Source: Shewanella sp. MTB7 (GTDB lineage: Bacteria > Pseudomonadota > Gammaproteobacteria > Enterobacterales > Shewanellaceae). Taken from it: 64,000 nucleotides of DNA. Location of the stretch: the NCBI RefSeq assembly GCF_027571385.1, contig NZ_CP085636.1, positions 1,426,001 to 1,490,000 on the forward strand, written 5' to 3'. This document shows, one piece after another, positions 1 to 9,348 of the stretch. The number at the start of each line of letters is the position of its first letter. Position 1 is the stretch's first letter. The notes beneath the pieces were generated by a model that saw nothing but the letters and a program-made list of their open reading frames with translations, did not search any database and had not been told where the DNA came from. Made by a program: the position numbers and the translations under genes.

Positions 1-534
1 TTCACTATCGATGCCGGAATTACAGGTGATTACAACTTGCATATTAATCAGGGCCATATCGCTTGGGGTGTTGGCTACTCTGCATGTTATCTAGCATTTG
101 GCACTGCAGATTTCACTATGCGAGAGTATCCAGCCGGTACCAACCTGTGTCAATGGGTCGCTGATGGTGCTGCAACCTGTGCCGGGCCTATACAGGCATG
201 TATTGGCGGAGGAGCTGGAACACCAGACAGCGATAATGATGGTATTGCTGATAGTAGTGATAACTGTGTTAATACAGCCAATGGGGATCAAGCCGATAAT
301 GATGGTGATGGTATAGGCAATGTGTGTGATTCAACACCTGATGGTGAAGTGTTCCAGTGCACTGAATCAACAACCAGTAATTATGCTCACGTTCAAGCGG
401 GACGAGCCATCACGAATGGTTACTACGTATTTGCCCTCGGTTCTGGCGCAAACATGGGTCTTTATAATGTGTTTTACTCAACAACACTGGCCGAAACCAA
501 TAATAGCTACTTCGTCATAGGCAGTTGCCCGTAA
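1..534 (+). CDS. C-terminal part of a secreted protein with thrombospondin type 3 (calcium-binding) repeats
   Basis: The reading frame is open from base 1, so the gene begins outside the window; a TTG at 37 is an internal codon rather than a convincing start. About residues 75-100 of the visible part hold Asp/Asn-rich repeats (DSDNDGIADSSDNC, then DNDGDGIGNVCD), the pattern of thrombospondin type 3 repeats that bind calcium in exported bacterial proteins. Several cysteines and the absence of membrane segments fit an extracellular or surface location. The part after the repeats resembles no domain I recognise. A hairpin terminator follows at 572. The repeat assignment is good; the overall function is unknown. 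Confidence 0.7.
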   Translation, partial: FTIDAGITGDYNLHINQGHIAWGVGYSACYLAFGTADFTMREYPAGTNLCQWVADGAATCAGPIQACIGGGAGTPDSDNDGIADSSDNCVNTANGDQADNDGDGIGNVCDSTPDGEVFQCTESTTSNYAHVQAGRAITNGYYVFALGSGANMGLYNVFYSTTLAETNNSYFVIGSCP

Positions 535-571
535 CAAGGCAAACTAAGCCAATGTATCATCTCTAATCCAC

Positions 572-600
572 AAGCCAGTAATTCTAATACTGGCTTCATC
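572..600 (+). terminator. Probable terminator of the calcium-repeat protein gene
   Basis: A 9-bp perfect inverted repeat (AAGCCAGTA / TACTGGCTT, 7-nt loop) lies 38 bases after the stop codon and is followed by a pyrimidine-rich stretch. Just downstream, a 17-base unit ending in TCAGGCCA is tandemly duplicated (about 615-648). Confidence 0.6.
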
Positions 601-723
601 TTCCTTTATCACACCTCTTTTATCAGGCCATCTCTTTTATCAGGCCACCCATTAAAGCTAATGCAGTTCAATCATTCTTAACTAGACTTAAATGATTAAG
701 TAATGGGTAGAAAGGTGGTTGTA

Positions 724-1708
724 ATGCCAAAACCAAGAGAACATCAAATAAGTTTGTTAGATACTGAATACTATAATATTTCTAGTCGAGTCGTTCGTAA
801 GGCATTTCTTTGCGGAGTAGATGAGAGTACTGGAAAGAGCTATGAACATAGACGAAAATGGGTAGAAGATAGAATTCTGCAACTTTCGCAAGTTTATGCC
901 ATTGATATTTGTGCTTATGCTGTCATGCATAATCACCTTCATATCGTTCTTCATGTCGATGTGACTAAGGCTAAATCATGGAATATGCAGGAAGTGCTTT
1001 CACGCTGGCATCAGATTTTTAAAGGTACTTACTCAGCAATATATAAATCATGAACAACTAAGTAAGTTTCAATTAGATACAGTAGAGAAAACATCGGAGA
1101 AGTATAAACAGAGGCTTATGGATATAAGTTGGTTTATGCGCTCTTTAAATGAGCCTATAGCGAGGAAAGCTAACAAAGAAGATAGGTGTACAGGTCGTTT
1201 CTGGGAGGGGAGATTCAAATCTCAAGCCTTACTTGATGAAGCAGCTCTATTAACTTGTATGGCCTATGTTGATCTCAATCCTATTCGAGCACAAATAGCT
1301 AAAACTCCAGAAGAATCTGAATATACGAGTATTAGGCGAAGAGTTAAATCTGCCATGGTAGGGAGTCAGCCAAGTGAGTTGATGAAGTTCAAGGAAGGGG
1401 AGGTTTCTATAGAGGTCGTTCATAGTACTTTGTTGCAATACCAACTTGAAGACTACCTCGAACTTGTTGACTGTACTGGTAGAATTATTCGAGCAGATAA
1501 AGCGGGCTCAATTGATTCACATACTATAGCTATTTTGAATCGTCTGCATCTTCCTTGTGAGAATTGGATATATCTCACCCGCGAATTTGGAAGAGTGTTT
1601 AAAGGAGCGGTCGGAACTCCTGAGCATTTAACCGAATTTACAGAACATGTTGGCTTGAAAAGACGATATGGCATATCCAGTTGTCAAAAGTGGTTAAACT
1701 CAGCTTAA
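724..1708 (+). pseudogene. REP-associated tyrosine transposase (RAYT, Y1 family), frameshifted
   Basis: The two halves of a RAYT are in different frames. The first half (ATG 724 to the stop at 1051) carries the Y1 transposase signature: FLCGVDESTGKSYEHRR, then DICAYAVMHNHLHIVLHVD, with the metal-binding His-x-His of the HUH-like motif. At about 1027-1030 the frame shifts; reading from CTT at 1028 continues the family sequence through SWFMRSLNEPIARKANKED and GRFWEGRFKSQALLDEAAL to the stop at 1708. A single-base insertion or two-base deletion explains this. The frame opens upstream at 703, but ATG 724 matches the usual family start (MPKPRE). A second RAYT copy lies at 46814-47870. Confidence 0.85.
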
Positions 1709-1979
1709 GACAGGTACGTTACTGTTATCTGGTTAGATAAATTGCAGTTATCTATCGATTAATTTTAGGTAAAACTCCCATCAAGAAAGTGGCGAATTCT
1801 TGTATCTGACATTCTTATAAATTCAACTAATTTGGCCAAACTGGATAAGATTTGTCTATTTCCAGTCTGCTTCTATCGGTTTCTCTACCCTTCGTTATAA
1901 AAATCAAGTTTAAATGATCGTTCGCAGTACATGGGGGAGGTAACCCATTGGTTTATAATGGGTGGCTTGTTAGAGGGGG

Positions 1980-2984
1980 TTATTTCATAAACTCGCTGAT
2001 GTGAGCGTAGGTTTGCTGGCATTCATCTTTGACGAGGTCGTGGAGGAGCATATAGGCGTGGATTAAACCGTCGAATTGGTGGTGTTCCACTTTGACGCCA
2101 GCTTCGTGTAGCGCGTGGGCGTAGGCTAGACCCTCATCTCTAAGGGGATCACAACCAGCGGTGAAAATTAGGGTTTCAGGCATCTTGTTAGAGAAGGGGC
2201 CGAATAACGGTGAAGCTTGTTTGATGATTTGTTCGTGGCTAACGCCTTGTTCTGAATTTGCGTTAGTGATTGAGTTTGTACTGGGGATTGATTTTGCATC
2301 AGATCTCAAACTGTCGATAAAATACTGTTGAAAGTACCAACGTATTTTGTCCTGTTCCAGCAAAAAGCCCGTGCCGTTACTCTGCATTGAAGGACTACTC
2401 ATGGTGTAGTCAACGCTGGGATAGATAAGGATCTGCTTGTCGATTTTTATGGCGCTGTTTTTCAAACTGTTCATGGTGAGCGTGGTGCAAATTGCACCGC
2501 CGGCGCTATCACCGACAATGGCGACCGTATCGTTATGACCAATATTTTCCAGTACTTGCTTGTAGTGGATCAACGCGTGCTGACAATCATGAATGCCAGC
2601 GGGATAAGGATGCTCGGGTGCTAAACGATACTCAACACAGATCACCACACAATGGGCCGTTTTGGCCAAGTGTCTGCTGATAGGATCGTAAAGCTCAACA
2701 CTGCCACACATGTGGCCGCCACCATGAAAGTGCAATATTACCGGCAGTTTCTCATCGGGGGCGGGACTATAAACTCGAGCTTGTAGTTGGCGACCTTCAT
2801 ATTCAAAGGCTCTATTTTCGATAAATTCGACTGCTACTGACTCGCTCATTAAGGCGGCCAGTTTATCTAGATTGCCGCGTATCAATGTAGGGGTCCATTC
2901 AACCTTGTTGCGTTTCGACTCGGCTAGAGCGGTATTGGCTTGTTCAAGGAAGCCTTCAAGCTTAGGGGAAATTATGCCTCGCAT
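1980..2984 (-). CDS. Alpha/beta hydrolase of the hormone-sensitive lipase (HSL/GDSAGG) family
   Basis: A cytoplasmic carboxylesterase-like enzyme of 334 residues. The HSL-type oxyanion motif HGGG is at 87-90, and the nucleophile is in GDSAGG at 158-163 (Ser160). The acid is probably Asp279 (CDPLRDEG) and the base His309 (DGLIHAY). There is no signal peptide. A good ribosome site (AAGGAG, 8 bases upstream of ATG 2984) lies inside the end of the preceding MFS gene, and the two genes overlap by 13 bases, so they should be co-transcribed and translationally coupled. The family hydrolyses short acyl esters; the substrate here is not known. With the divergent solute-sensing kinase and the PHB-depolymerase-like gene at 18.0 kb, an ester or hydroxyacid-oligomer substrate is a reasonable inference. 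Confidence 0.85.
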   Translation of the reverse strand: MRGIISPKLEGFLEQANTALAESKRNKVEWTPTLIRGNLDKLAALMSESVAVEFIENRAFEYEGRQLQARVYSPAPDEKLPVILHFHGGGHMCGSVELYDPISRHLAKTAHCVVICVEYRLAPEHPYPAGIHDCQHALIHYKQVLENIGHNDTVAIVGDSAGGAICTTLTMNSLKNSAIKIDKQILIYPSVDYTMSSPSMQSNGTGFLLEQDKIRWYFQQYFIDSLRSDAKSIPSTNSITNANSEQGVSHEQIIKQASPLFGPFSNKMPETLIFTAGCDPLRDEGLAYAHALHEAGVKVEHHQFDGLIHAYMLLHDLVKDECQQTYAHISEFMK

Positions 2985-4156
2985 GGTGTTATCTCCTTAA
3001 CTTTGCCAGTTTCCGGCAGGAGATAACTGCCAATGAAGAAGGTGGTACTGATAAGTGTTATTAAGATAAATGATGCGGAATAGTCACCGCCATTGATGTC
3101 GACTAACTTGCCGAATAGCCATAAAACCAAGGTGGAGAACAGATAACTAATAGAGTAGAACAAGCTAAATACCACAGTGATCTTCTGTCCCGTCATTTTT
3201 GGCAATTCGTGGGGAATCGTCACCAATGCAGTCACGGGGAAGAAGATAAAGAAGCCTAACGTAATGGCTGACAGTGTTTGTATCCACATATCATGACTAA
3301 ACGACAGGCCAAAGATGGTCAAGGTGATGATGGCTCCAGAGAAGCGGATAACCGGCAGTCGCAGTGGCTTACGCTTGCTGTAGAATATACCTGCAATCGT
3401 CCCCACAATGCCGAAGCCAATGACCCATTTGCTTTGACTGATCCCTGCATTTGGGTAGAAAGTAAATAGGCAGATATAGAAAGAGAGTAGCCCTGAATAG
3501 GTAAAGCCGTAGGCCCAGTTGAACTTATCTTTTAAGCCATCCATGTAGCTGTAATGGATTTCACTATTCGCAGCTTGCGCGTCAGCGGCGCTGCAGGTCT
3601 CGAATTTGACCAATAACCAGGCAATGGCTAATACCAGACTCGACAGAGAAAATAGCATTAAGCTGCTTTGCCAACTGCCAGTTAATGCGTTGATGTCGGC
3701 CATAAACCACAGGATGATGGCGGTGCCGACGTTAAAGGCGACCGCGTTGATGCCATTGATCACAGGGCGCTCTTCAGGAGTAAACCACTGCATTACTATG
3801 GGATTGAAGTAGACAATCATAAATGCACCACCGAGTCCCATTAAAAAGCGGCTGATCAGCAGGAATTCATAGTTAGGTGCAAACGGAGTCATTAAGCCTG
3901 AGACAATCAATAAACTGGCAATTAAAAAGGCATACTTAACCCCGAATTTAATGGTTATCCAGGCCGCACCAAAGGTGCCGACTATCTTGGCAATCGTTAC
4001 CGCGCCACTGATAAAGCTAGCGGAGGCCAGACTGTCAATATGCATGGAGGCCATGATCTGATCCATGCTGGCGGTGCCACCGACCCAAGCCATAGCAAAC
4101 AAGACATAGCTAAAGAAAACAAGGGATTCTACTAGGTATTTATTGGTTATCTTCAT
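2972..4156 (-). CDS. MFS transporter (12 membrane segments)
   Basis: An inner-membrane carrier of 394 residues made almost entirely of hydrophobic helices with short charged loops, typical of the major facilitator superfamily. The loop after helix 2 (WITIKFGVKYAF) and the helix 4 region (SRFLMGLGGAFMIVYFNP) fit the anion/cyanate-permease-like branch. ATG 4156 is preferred over an in-frame TTG at 4171. The stop codon overlaps the esterase start, so transporter and esterase form one operon, divergent from the hybrid kinase at 4403. The substrate cannot be read from sequence; linkage suggests the carrier imports or exports the compound the esterase handles. Confidence 0.8.
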   Translation of the reverse strand: MKITNKYLVESLVFFSYVLFAMAWVGGTASMDQIMASMHIDSLASASFISGAVTIAKIVGTFGAAWITIKFGVKYAFLIASLLIVSGLMTPFAPNYEFLLISRFLMGLGGAFMIVYFNPIVMQWFTPEERPVINGINAVAFNVGTAIILWFMADINALTGSWQSSLMLFSLSSLVLAIAWLLVKFETCSAADAQAANSEIHYSYMDGLKDKFNWAYGFTYSGLLSFYICLFTFYPNAGISQSKWVIGFGIVGTIAGIFYSKRKPLRLPVIRFSGAIITLTIFGLSFSHDMWIQTLSAITLGFFIFFPVTALVTIPHELPKMTGQKITVVFSLFYSISYLFSTLVLWLFGKLVDINGGDYSASFILITLISTTFFIGSYLLPETGKVKEITPCEA

Positions 4157-4222
4157 AGAGTTAAGCTTCAAATCATATGTGAATACTGAAACTTAGGTTA
4201 TCTGATGGATATGAATAAAGAA

Positions 4223-4243
4223 GTACTACCTTAGTGCACTACA
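4223..4243. promoter_or_regulatory. Candidate operator between MFS operon and hybrid kinase
   Basis: GTACTACCTTAGTGCACTAC lies 67-87 bases before the MFS start and 160 before the kinase start. Its GTACTA...TAGT pattern partly recurs at 17889-17907, upstream of the TonB receptor gene. A shared site for the LuxR-type regulator is inference only; nothing else in this 246-base gap stands out. Confidence 0.25.
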
Positions 4244-4402
4244 TAGGCAGACTCATCATGTTATGCTGGCTTTATCAAATGGTTAAGTAAGTGTGTGTTG
4301 GCGATGATGTATGTCATCGACCACCCTTCTTATAGATAAAGAGTTATAGATAATAATGTGGTGGGTTAACCGCAGTGGTGGAGACTTGATGAAGGAGAGA
4401 GC

Positions 4403-7400
4403 GTGTTAGCTTGGCTGTCGTTAGATACGTGGTTGATCACCTTTATCTCTATCGCTTATCTGGTGATCTTGTTTGTGGTGGCTCAGTGGGGACAGGGACA
4501 AGCTCAGAGTCAGTGGGTTAGTCGGCCATGGGTATACAGTCTGTCGCTGGGAGTCAGTTGTACCTCTTGGGCGTTTTACGGCACAGTGGGTCAAGCGGCA
4601 ACAACTGGGGCTTGGCTTGCCCCTATCTACATAGGATCTATCTGTTGCCTCGTGTTGGCCTGGCCCATGTTGCTGCGTATGCTTAAGATCATCAAGGCGC
4701 AGAATCTCACTTCCATCGCCGATTTTATTGCTTGTCGTTATGATCGCTCGCCAAAAATTGCAGCGACTATTGCCATTGTTTCTTTACTCGGAACCATTCC
4801 CTATATTGCCTTGCAGTTGAGAGCTATCAGCACCAGTTTCGATCTGCTTACCGGCACTTTTCAGTCAGGAATAAGTACCGCCTTTGTGGTGACCTTAGTA
4901 TTAATTGTATTTAGTATCTGGTTCGGTACACAGCAAATTGCTGCCAGTAAACAAAATCAGGGGTTAGTGCTCGCTATCGCCTTTAGTTCAGTGGTGAAAC
5001 TGTTTGCCCTGACGGCGGTGGGGATCTTCGCCACCTTCTTTATCTTCGATGGTTTTGGTGATCTCCTCCTGCAAAAAGAGAGTTTAAAACCTGTTACCGA
5101 CAGTAGTTCAATTTACTTTGTGCTGATCCAAATTATTCTCGGTGCGATAACCATCTTTATCTTGCCCCAAGAGTTTCACATGATGATGATTGAAAACCAT
5201 CATGAAAAAGAGCTTAAGGCTGCACGTTGGCTCTTTCCCCTGTATTTAATCTTAATCAATGTTTTTGTATTACCCATCGCCATCGCAGGTCAGTTGACTT
5301 TCCCCGGTGGCAGTGTCGATGCCGATACCTATGTGCTGACCATTCCGCTATTTTACCAGCAAGCTTGGTTGGGGATCGTGGTTTATGTCGGTGGTCTAGC
5401 CGCCGCAACCGCCATGGTGATAGTGGCGGCGATTGTGCTTAGTACCATGATCTCCACCGAGATATTAACGCCGCTACTATTGCGCCACCCTAAGTTTAAT
5501 GCCCAGCAGACACCGCAACTTGCGGGGGTACTGCTTAATCTTAGACGGGTATCCATCGCTGCAATCTTGCTGTTCGCCTTTGCTTTTGATCGTTTTATCG
5601 ATGAACAGAGTCACCTAGCGGGGATAGGTCTGCTTTCTTTTGTGTTGTTATCACAATTTGCCCCCGCGGCCATCGGTGCCCTGTTTTGGCGACAAGCCAC
5701 CTCCAATGGTGCCTTTATTGGCTTGATTGTCGGTACGGGCTTGTGGCTCTATACCTTGCTCTTACCGACTATTTTCTCCGATGCAAACTGGGTGTTACAT
5801 GGCCCCTTTACGATTAGTTGGTTAACGCCCACTAACCTGTTTGGCCTTGACTGGCTCGATCCTATTACCCATGGGGTTTTTTATAGTTTGTCGGCCAATC
5901 TTGCTTGTTACTTGTTAATTTCACTGCTCACGCGGCGCAGTGTCGGTGAGTCGATTCAAGCTGAGCTGTTTTTAAATCGCACTCAGAGTCAGTTTGAACG
6001 TCACTTGACGCTGGATGATCTCTATAGTCTGTTGCATCGCTTTATCGATAAAGAGGAAGCCGATGGCTTGTTGGCGTTTGCTAAGTTGGAAGAGGGGCGT
6101 GAACTAGAGAGTCATCTTATCAATGACAGCAAAATCAGTGGTAAAGGCCAGAGTAAAAATGACAAGCTGGTGGAATATACCCGTTTAAAGCTGTCCGGCG
6201 TGTTGGGATCTGCATCGACTCGCATGGTGATGAAAGCCGCCTCATTTTCACAAGAAGTTCCCCTTGAAGATGTGGTGAGCATTGTCGATGAAGCCAGTCA
6301 GATCTTCGAATTTAACCGTGAACTGTTGCAATCTGGGGTCGAGAATATCGAGCAGGGGATCAGTGTGGTCGATGCCGATATGCGTTTGGTGGCCTGGAAT
6401 CAAAGATATATAGAACTGCTTGAGTATCCTGAACACTTCGTTAAAGCAGGGCTCCCCATCGAAGCATTAATCCGTTTTAATATCGAGCGTGGGGTGATAA
6501 CAGGGGATGAGGCCAATAATCTGGTTGCACGACGAATCGCACATATGCGCTCGGGTAATGGCCATCACTTCCAACGCACCTTGCCCAACGGCATTGTATT
6601 GGAGATCCGTGGTCAAGCTATGCCTAGAGGAGGTTTTGTCAGCACTTTTTCTGATATTACCGCGCATATTCAAGCCGAGAAAGCACTGCAGCAAGCCAAC
6701 GAAACCTTAGAAAAACGGGTTGAGAGTCGCACCCATGAATTGGCCAAAGCTAAGGCAGAAGCTGAAGCGGCTAACAGTTCTAAAACCCGCTTTTTAGCTG
6801 CAGCTAGTCACGACTTGATGCAACCCTTTAATGCATTGACTCTGTTTACCGATATGTTGAAACAGCGAGTGAAATCCACTGAACTTAAGGATCTTGCCGC
6901 GCATATTGAAGACTCCCTCAATGTGGTGGAGAATCTGTTATCTGATCTGGTGGAGATATCTAGGCTTGATGGCAGTCCACAGAAAGTGGAGCAAAGCCAT
7001 TTTGCTATTGATGATCTATTAGCGACGTTAACAAACGAATTCAGTGCGCTCTCTAAGCAAGCGGATATCGATTTTAACTATCAGTTTTCTAGCTGTTTTG
7101 TCGACACAGATCAGCGTATGTTAAGGCGCATTATTCAAAACTTTCTCTCTAACGCCTTTCATTATTCACCAGCTGGGATGTTAACTCAGTGCGCTAATGA
7201 CTTAGAAAATATGTCCAATAAAGCAAATTTTAAACCTAAGGTGATACTGGGTGTGAGACGTTTTAAAGGGCACCTTTCGATTCAGATCTGGGACAATGGC
7301 CCAGGTATTCCTGTTGATAAACAGCAAGCCATCTTCGGTGAGTTTGAGCGGTTAGAGCAGACACGAGAAGTGCCAGGTTTAGGGCTAGGTTTGGCTATTT

Positions 7401-7948
7401 CAGATCGTATCGCCAAGCTGCTCAATCTTAACATATCCCTACACTCGGTGGTTGGTAAAGGTACCTGTTTTGCCATCGAGGTGCCTAGAGTTGCCAAGCA
7501 AAAACGTCGCAGCAATATCGTCAGTTTTCCATTTGATGAGAGTCAATCGAGCAAGACTCAATTTAATATCACAGTGCTGGTGATAGACAACGACGAGTTG
7601 ATGCTCAAAGCCATCTCATCACAACTGACAGAGTGGGGATGCAAGGTCCTCGCCGCCAAAGATGAAGTAAGCGCAATAAGCCTACTTGAACAGGGAACAC
7701 CTGATGCACAATCCCCTAAACTTATCATCGCAGATTATCATCTAGACGATGACCACAATGGTGTCGATTTAACCCAAGGCATACTGTCTAGCCATAGTGC
7801 GTTTGTTACCAAGCCACCAAGCTGCGTCATCTGCTCCGCCGACCCGTCAGAGCAAGTGCGCCAACACACCAGCTCGGCAGGCTTTGGATTTGTGCGCAAA
7901 CCGGTGAAGGCTATTGCGCTAAAGCGCATGATCAAGAAGTTGTCTTAA
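4403..7948 (+). CDS. Hybrid sensor histidine kinase with N-terminal sodium:solute symporter domain (CrbS/CbrA/NahK-like)
   Basis: A membrane protein of 1181 residues. Residues 1 to about 520 form a sodium:solute symporter-like module with about 13 helices. A PAS domain follows (about 645-755), then a coiled coil, HisKA with phospho-His803 (ASHDLMQPFNALT), HATPase (DNGPGI, GLGLGLAISDRI), and a C-terminal receiver with Asp1111 in IADYHLDDDHNG. The start is GTG 4403, with AAGGAG six bases upstream. This architecture is that of CbrA/CrbS kinases, which respond to carbon compounds and, for CrbS, act through a LuxR-type regulator CrbR on acetate activation. A CrbR-like regulator lies at 14703, but no acs gene is present, so this is more likely a paralogue serving the neighbouring esterase/receptor genes. 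Confidence 0.85.
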   Translation: MLAWLSLDTWLITFISIAYLVILFVVAQWGQGQAQSQWVSRPWVYSLSLGVSCTSWAFYGTVGQAATTGAWLAPIYIGSICCLVLAWPMLLRMLKIIKAQNLTSIADFIACRYDRSPKIAATIAIVSLLGTIPYIALQLRAISTSFDLLTGTFQSGISTAFVVTLVLIVFSIWFGTQQIAASKQNQGLVLAIAFSSVVKLFALTAVGIFATFFIFDGFGDLLLQKESLKPVTDSSSIYFVLIQIILGAITIFILPQEFHMMMIENHHEKELKAARWLFPLYLILINVFVLPIAIAGQLTFPGGSVDADTYVLTIPLFYQQAWLGIVVYVGGLAAATAMVIVAAIVLSTMISTEILTPLLLRHPKFNAQQTPQLAGVLLNLRRVSIAAILLFAFAFDRFIDEQSHLAGIGLLSFVLLSQFAPAAIGALFWRQATSNGAFIGLIVGTGLWLYTLLLPTIFSDANWVLHGPFTISWLTPTNLFGLDWLDPITHGVFYSLSANLACYLLISLLTRRSVGESIQAELFLNRTQSQFERHLTLDDLYSLLHRFIDKEEADGLLAFAKLEEGRELESHLINDSKISGKGQSKNDKLVEYTRLKLSGVLGSASTRMVMKAASFSQEVPLEDVVSIVDEASQIFEFNRELLQSGVENIEQGISVVDADMRLVAWNQRYIELLEYPEHFVKAGLPIEALIRFNIERGVITGDEANNLVARRIAHMRSGNGHHFQRTLPNGIVLEIRGQAMPRGGFVSTFSDITAHIQAEKALQQANETLEKRVESRTHELAKAKAEAEAANSSKTRFLAAASHDLMQPFNALTLFTDMLKQRVKSTELKDLAAHIEDSLNVVENLLSDLVEISRLDGSPQKVEQSHFAIDDLLATLTNEFSALSKQADIDFNYQFSSCFVDTDQRMLRRIIQNFLSNAFHYSPAGMLTQCANDLENMSNKANFKPKVILGVRRFKGHLSIQIWDNGPGIPVDKQQAIFGEFERLEQTREVPGLGLGLAISDRIAKLLNLNISLHSVVGKGTCFAIEVPRVAKQKRRSNIVSFPFDESQSSKTQFNITVLVIDNDELMLKAISSQLTEWGCKVLAAKDEVSAISLLEQGTPDAQSPKLIIADYHLDDDHNGVDLTQGILSSHSAFVTKPPSCVICSADPSEQVRQHTSSAGFGFVRKPVKAIALKRMIKKLS

Positions 7949-7964
7949 GCTGTAGCGAGAGCGG

Positions 7965-8320
7965 CACCTAATGCCTTCGAGAACGTTCGCAGGCTCACTG
8001 CTAGTCAAGCTGAGAAGGGCGGGCTTCGCGCCCTACTAGGGTGGCACTTTGTGCCTTCGAGGACGTTCGTAAGCTCATAGCTAGAGCGCTTCGCTGCGAT
8101 AAAATCAAGAGATAAAGGCTTAATGGCTATTGCTTTTCTCCGTGGCCCTCTGTGGTGAATAGCTTTGTCTTTGGTTAGTGCCGATAGGACGGGCTTTGCC
8201 TGCTAGTTACGGCACTTCGTGCCTCGCTGCTATAAATTCAAAAGATAAAGGCTTAATGGTTGTTGCTTCTCTCCGTGGTGAATAGCTTTTGGCTTAATTC
8301 ACTACGACTTATTTATTAGC
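7965..8320. repeat. Left composite repeat block, first part
   Basis: Non-coding 3' flank of the hybrid kinase. A 33-base unit at 7972-8004 recurs identically at 14150-14182, with a degenerate copy at about 8054-8086. Two copies of a REP-like motif follow (TCTCCGTGGCCCTCTGTGG near 8137, a shorter one near 8270), each ending in GGTGAATAGCTTT, then TTAATTCACTACGA. The same order of motifs is found at 14130-14275. A GC-rich hairpin (AGGGCG/CGCCCT) sits near 8017-8036. Confidence 0.75.
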
Positions 8321-8390
8321 ACGTTAAGAGATGGCGTCATGTGGGATGAGAATACAGGTGAAAATAAGTTATTGACGGCATAGTCGTTTG

Positions 8391-8795
8391 TTATGGTTCT
8401 CGTTTCCACGGTAGATCTTTTGCTACTTTTATACCCTGATAATTACAGTTTATAAAAAATTCAAAGTCCACTTCTTTGCCATTAATTTGTACGCTACCAA
8501 CAGCCTCGTTGCAATCGTTGGTATATTTAACGTACCTAAGAACATTGTTAATTTGTACTTTCGTGCCTTTAGGTAAAAGGGCTAATTGTTTTCCATTTGT
8601 ACAACAATCTGATTGGAGCGCAAGCGCATTTTTAACAAAACTGTAGTTGTGTTCGCTACTTTCAAATAAAGCCATATCTTCAGTAAGATAAAAACTACCG
8701 ACAACATGTTCAGGATAATATTGAGACATGTTTTCAGTTTTTGCTGTACACGCTGAAGTTAGCATGATTGATAACAAAACGAGAATTCTACGCAT
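8391..8795 (-). CDS. Small putative lipoprotein, cassette-type gene
   Basis: A 134-residue protein with a lipoprotein signal (MRRILVLLSIMLTSAC), so probably membrane-anchored in the periplasm. The mature part has several cysteines (SDCCTNG, NDCNE, INCNY) and no domain I recognise. ATG 8795 is chosen because AAGGAAAG lies just upstream and the lipobox follows at once; the frame is open further upstream, but only through the attC-like site. Its stop codon TAA is the first part of TAACAAACG, the left-box pattern of integron attC sites. This placement, and the attC-like sequence directly upstream, suggest a gene cassette. Confidence 0.6.
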   Translation of the reverse strand: MRRILVLLSIMLTSACTAKTENMSQYYPEHVVGSFYLTEDMALFESSEHNYSFVKNALALQSDCCTNGKQLALLPKGTKVQINNVLRYVKYTNDCNEAVGSVQINGKEVDFEFFINCNYQGIKVAKDLPWKREP

Positions 8796-8810
8796 ACTTT
8801 CCTTGAGAGC

Positions 8811-8910
8811 TATAACGCCACCATCAACTGCGTAGAAGCCTGGCGCGTCTTTGTGCGGCACGCACAAAGCGTGACAGGTTGCGGAGTCAGATTGCATGGT
8901 CTTGTTAAGC
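8811..8910 (-). other. attC-like recombination site (integron cassette type)
   Basis: On the minus strand the segment begins GCTTAACAAG and ends GGCGTTATAGC, the box pair of chromosomal-integron attC sites. The roughly 100 bases between can fold on themselves: the centre has a perfect 9-bp stem (CTTTGTGCG/CGCACAAAG, 3-base loop, 8849-8869), and outer parts pair imperfectly. The TAA that ends the gene at 8905 is inside the left box, as is common in cassettes. No integrase gene is visible in the window. Confidence 0.6.
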
Positions 8911-9240
8911 GCTGACACGAGAGAAAGCCTTACTCGCTGCAGTGCCAACCCATCCAGAAATATAAGGTGCTAGTTTAATATGATGATTAATCATTTCAAC
9001 TGTTTCCTCCTTTGTACTCCAAGGTTCTTCATTCTTTAAATCACGTAATCTATTTAAAATTCGGTGATTCAGTTCATTCACTTGTTTAAGAGCGTAAGTA
9101 ATATCGTTTTCTTTGTATTCTATGCTGATTGCACGATATGAAATTGTTAGTTCAAATAAAAGCTCTATTAAGAACTTTTCTTCCTGATTCGACAAAGCCA
9201 GATATTGTTCTTCAAATTTGCTAATTTTCATATCCTTCAT
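8905..9240 (-). CDS. Hypothetical helical protein, cassette-type gene
   Basis: A protein of about 111 residues (start at ATG 9240; ATG 9231 and 9252 are alternatives and none has a strong ribosome site). It is soluble and mostly helical (FEEQYLALSNQEEKFLIELL, then YALKQVNELNHRILNRLRDL). It resembles small uncharacterised proteins often carried on integron cassettes; I assign no function. Just upstream of the start, GTTAAGT at about 9243-9249 matches the cassette boundary consensus GTTRRRY, and the gene ends within the attC-like site, so the unit 8811-9249 has the extent of one cassette. Confidence 0.5.
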   Translation of the reverse strand: MKDMKISKFEEQYLALSNQEEKFLIELLFELTISYRAISIEYKENDITYALKQVNELNHRILNRLRDLKNEEPWSTKEETVEMINHHIKLAPYISGWVGTAASKAFSRVSA

Positions 9241-9348
9241 GCCACTTAACATTTGTATATACGACTTGCGCGTTTTGCCAAGTCCTCTGGGGAAAGTGTG
9301 CACAGGAATTATTAATAAAAACCTCATTAATACAACGCATTGAGACAT

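Noticed and set aside
4403..7948. Naming the kinase crbS and its regulator crbR
   Set aside because: Architecture fits, but there is no acs gene nearby, and paralogues of this kind are common; a gene symbol would overstate it.
9241..9348. Upstream extension of the cassette gene at 8905 to 9348
   Set aside because: The extension crosses the GTTAAGT boundary, has an unusual composition and no ribosome site.
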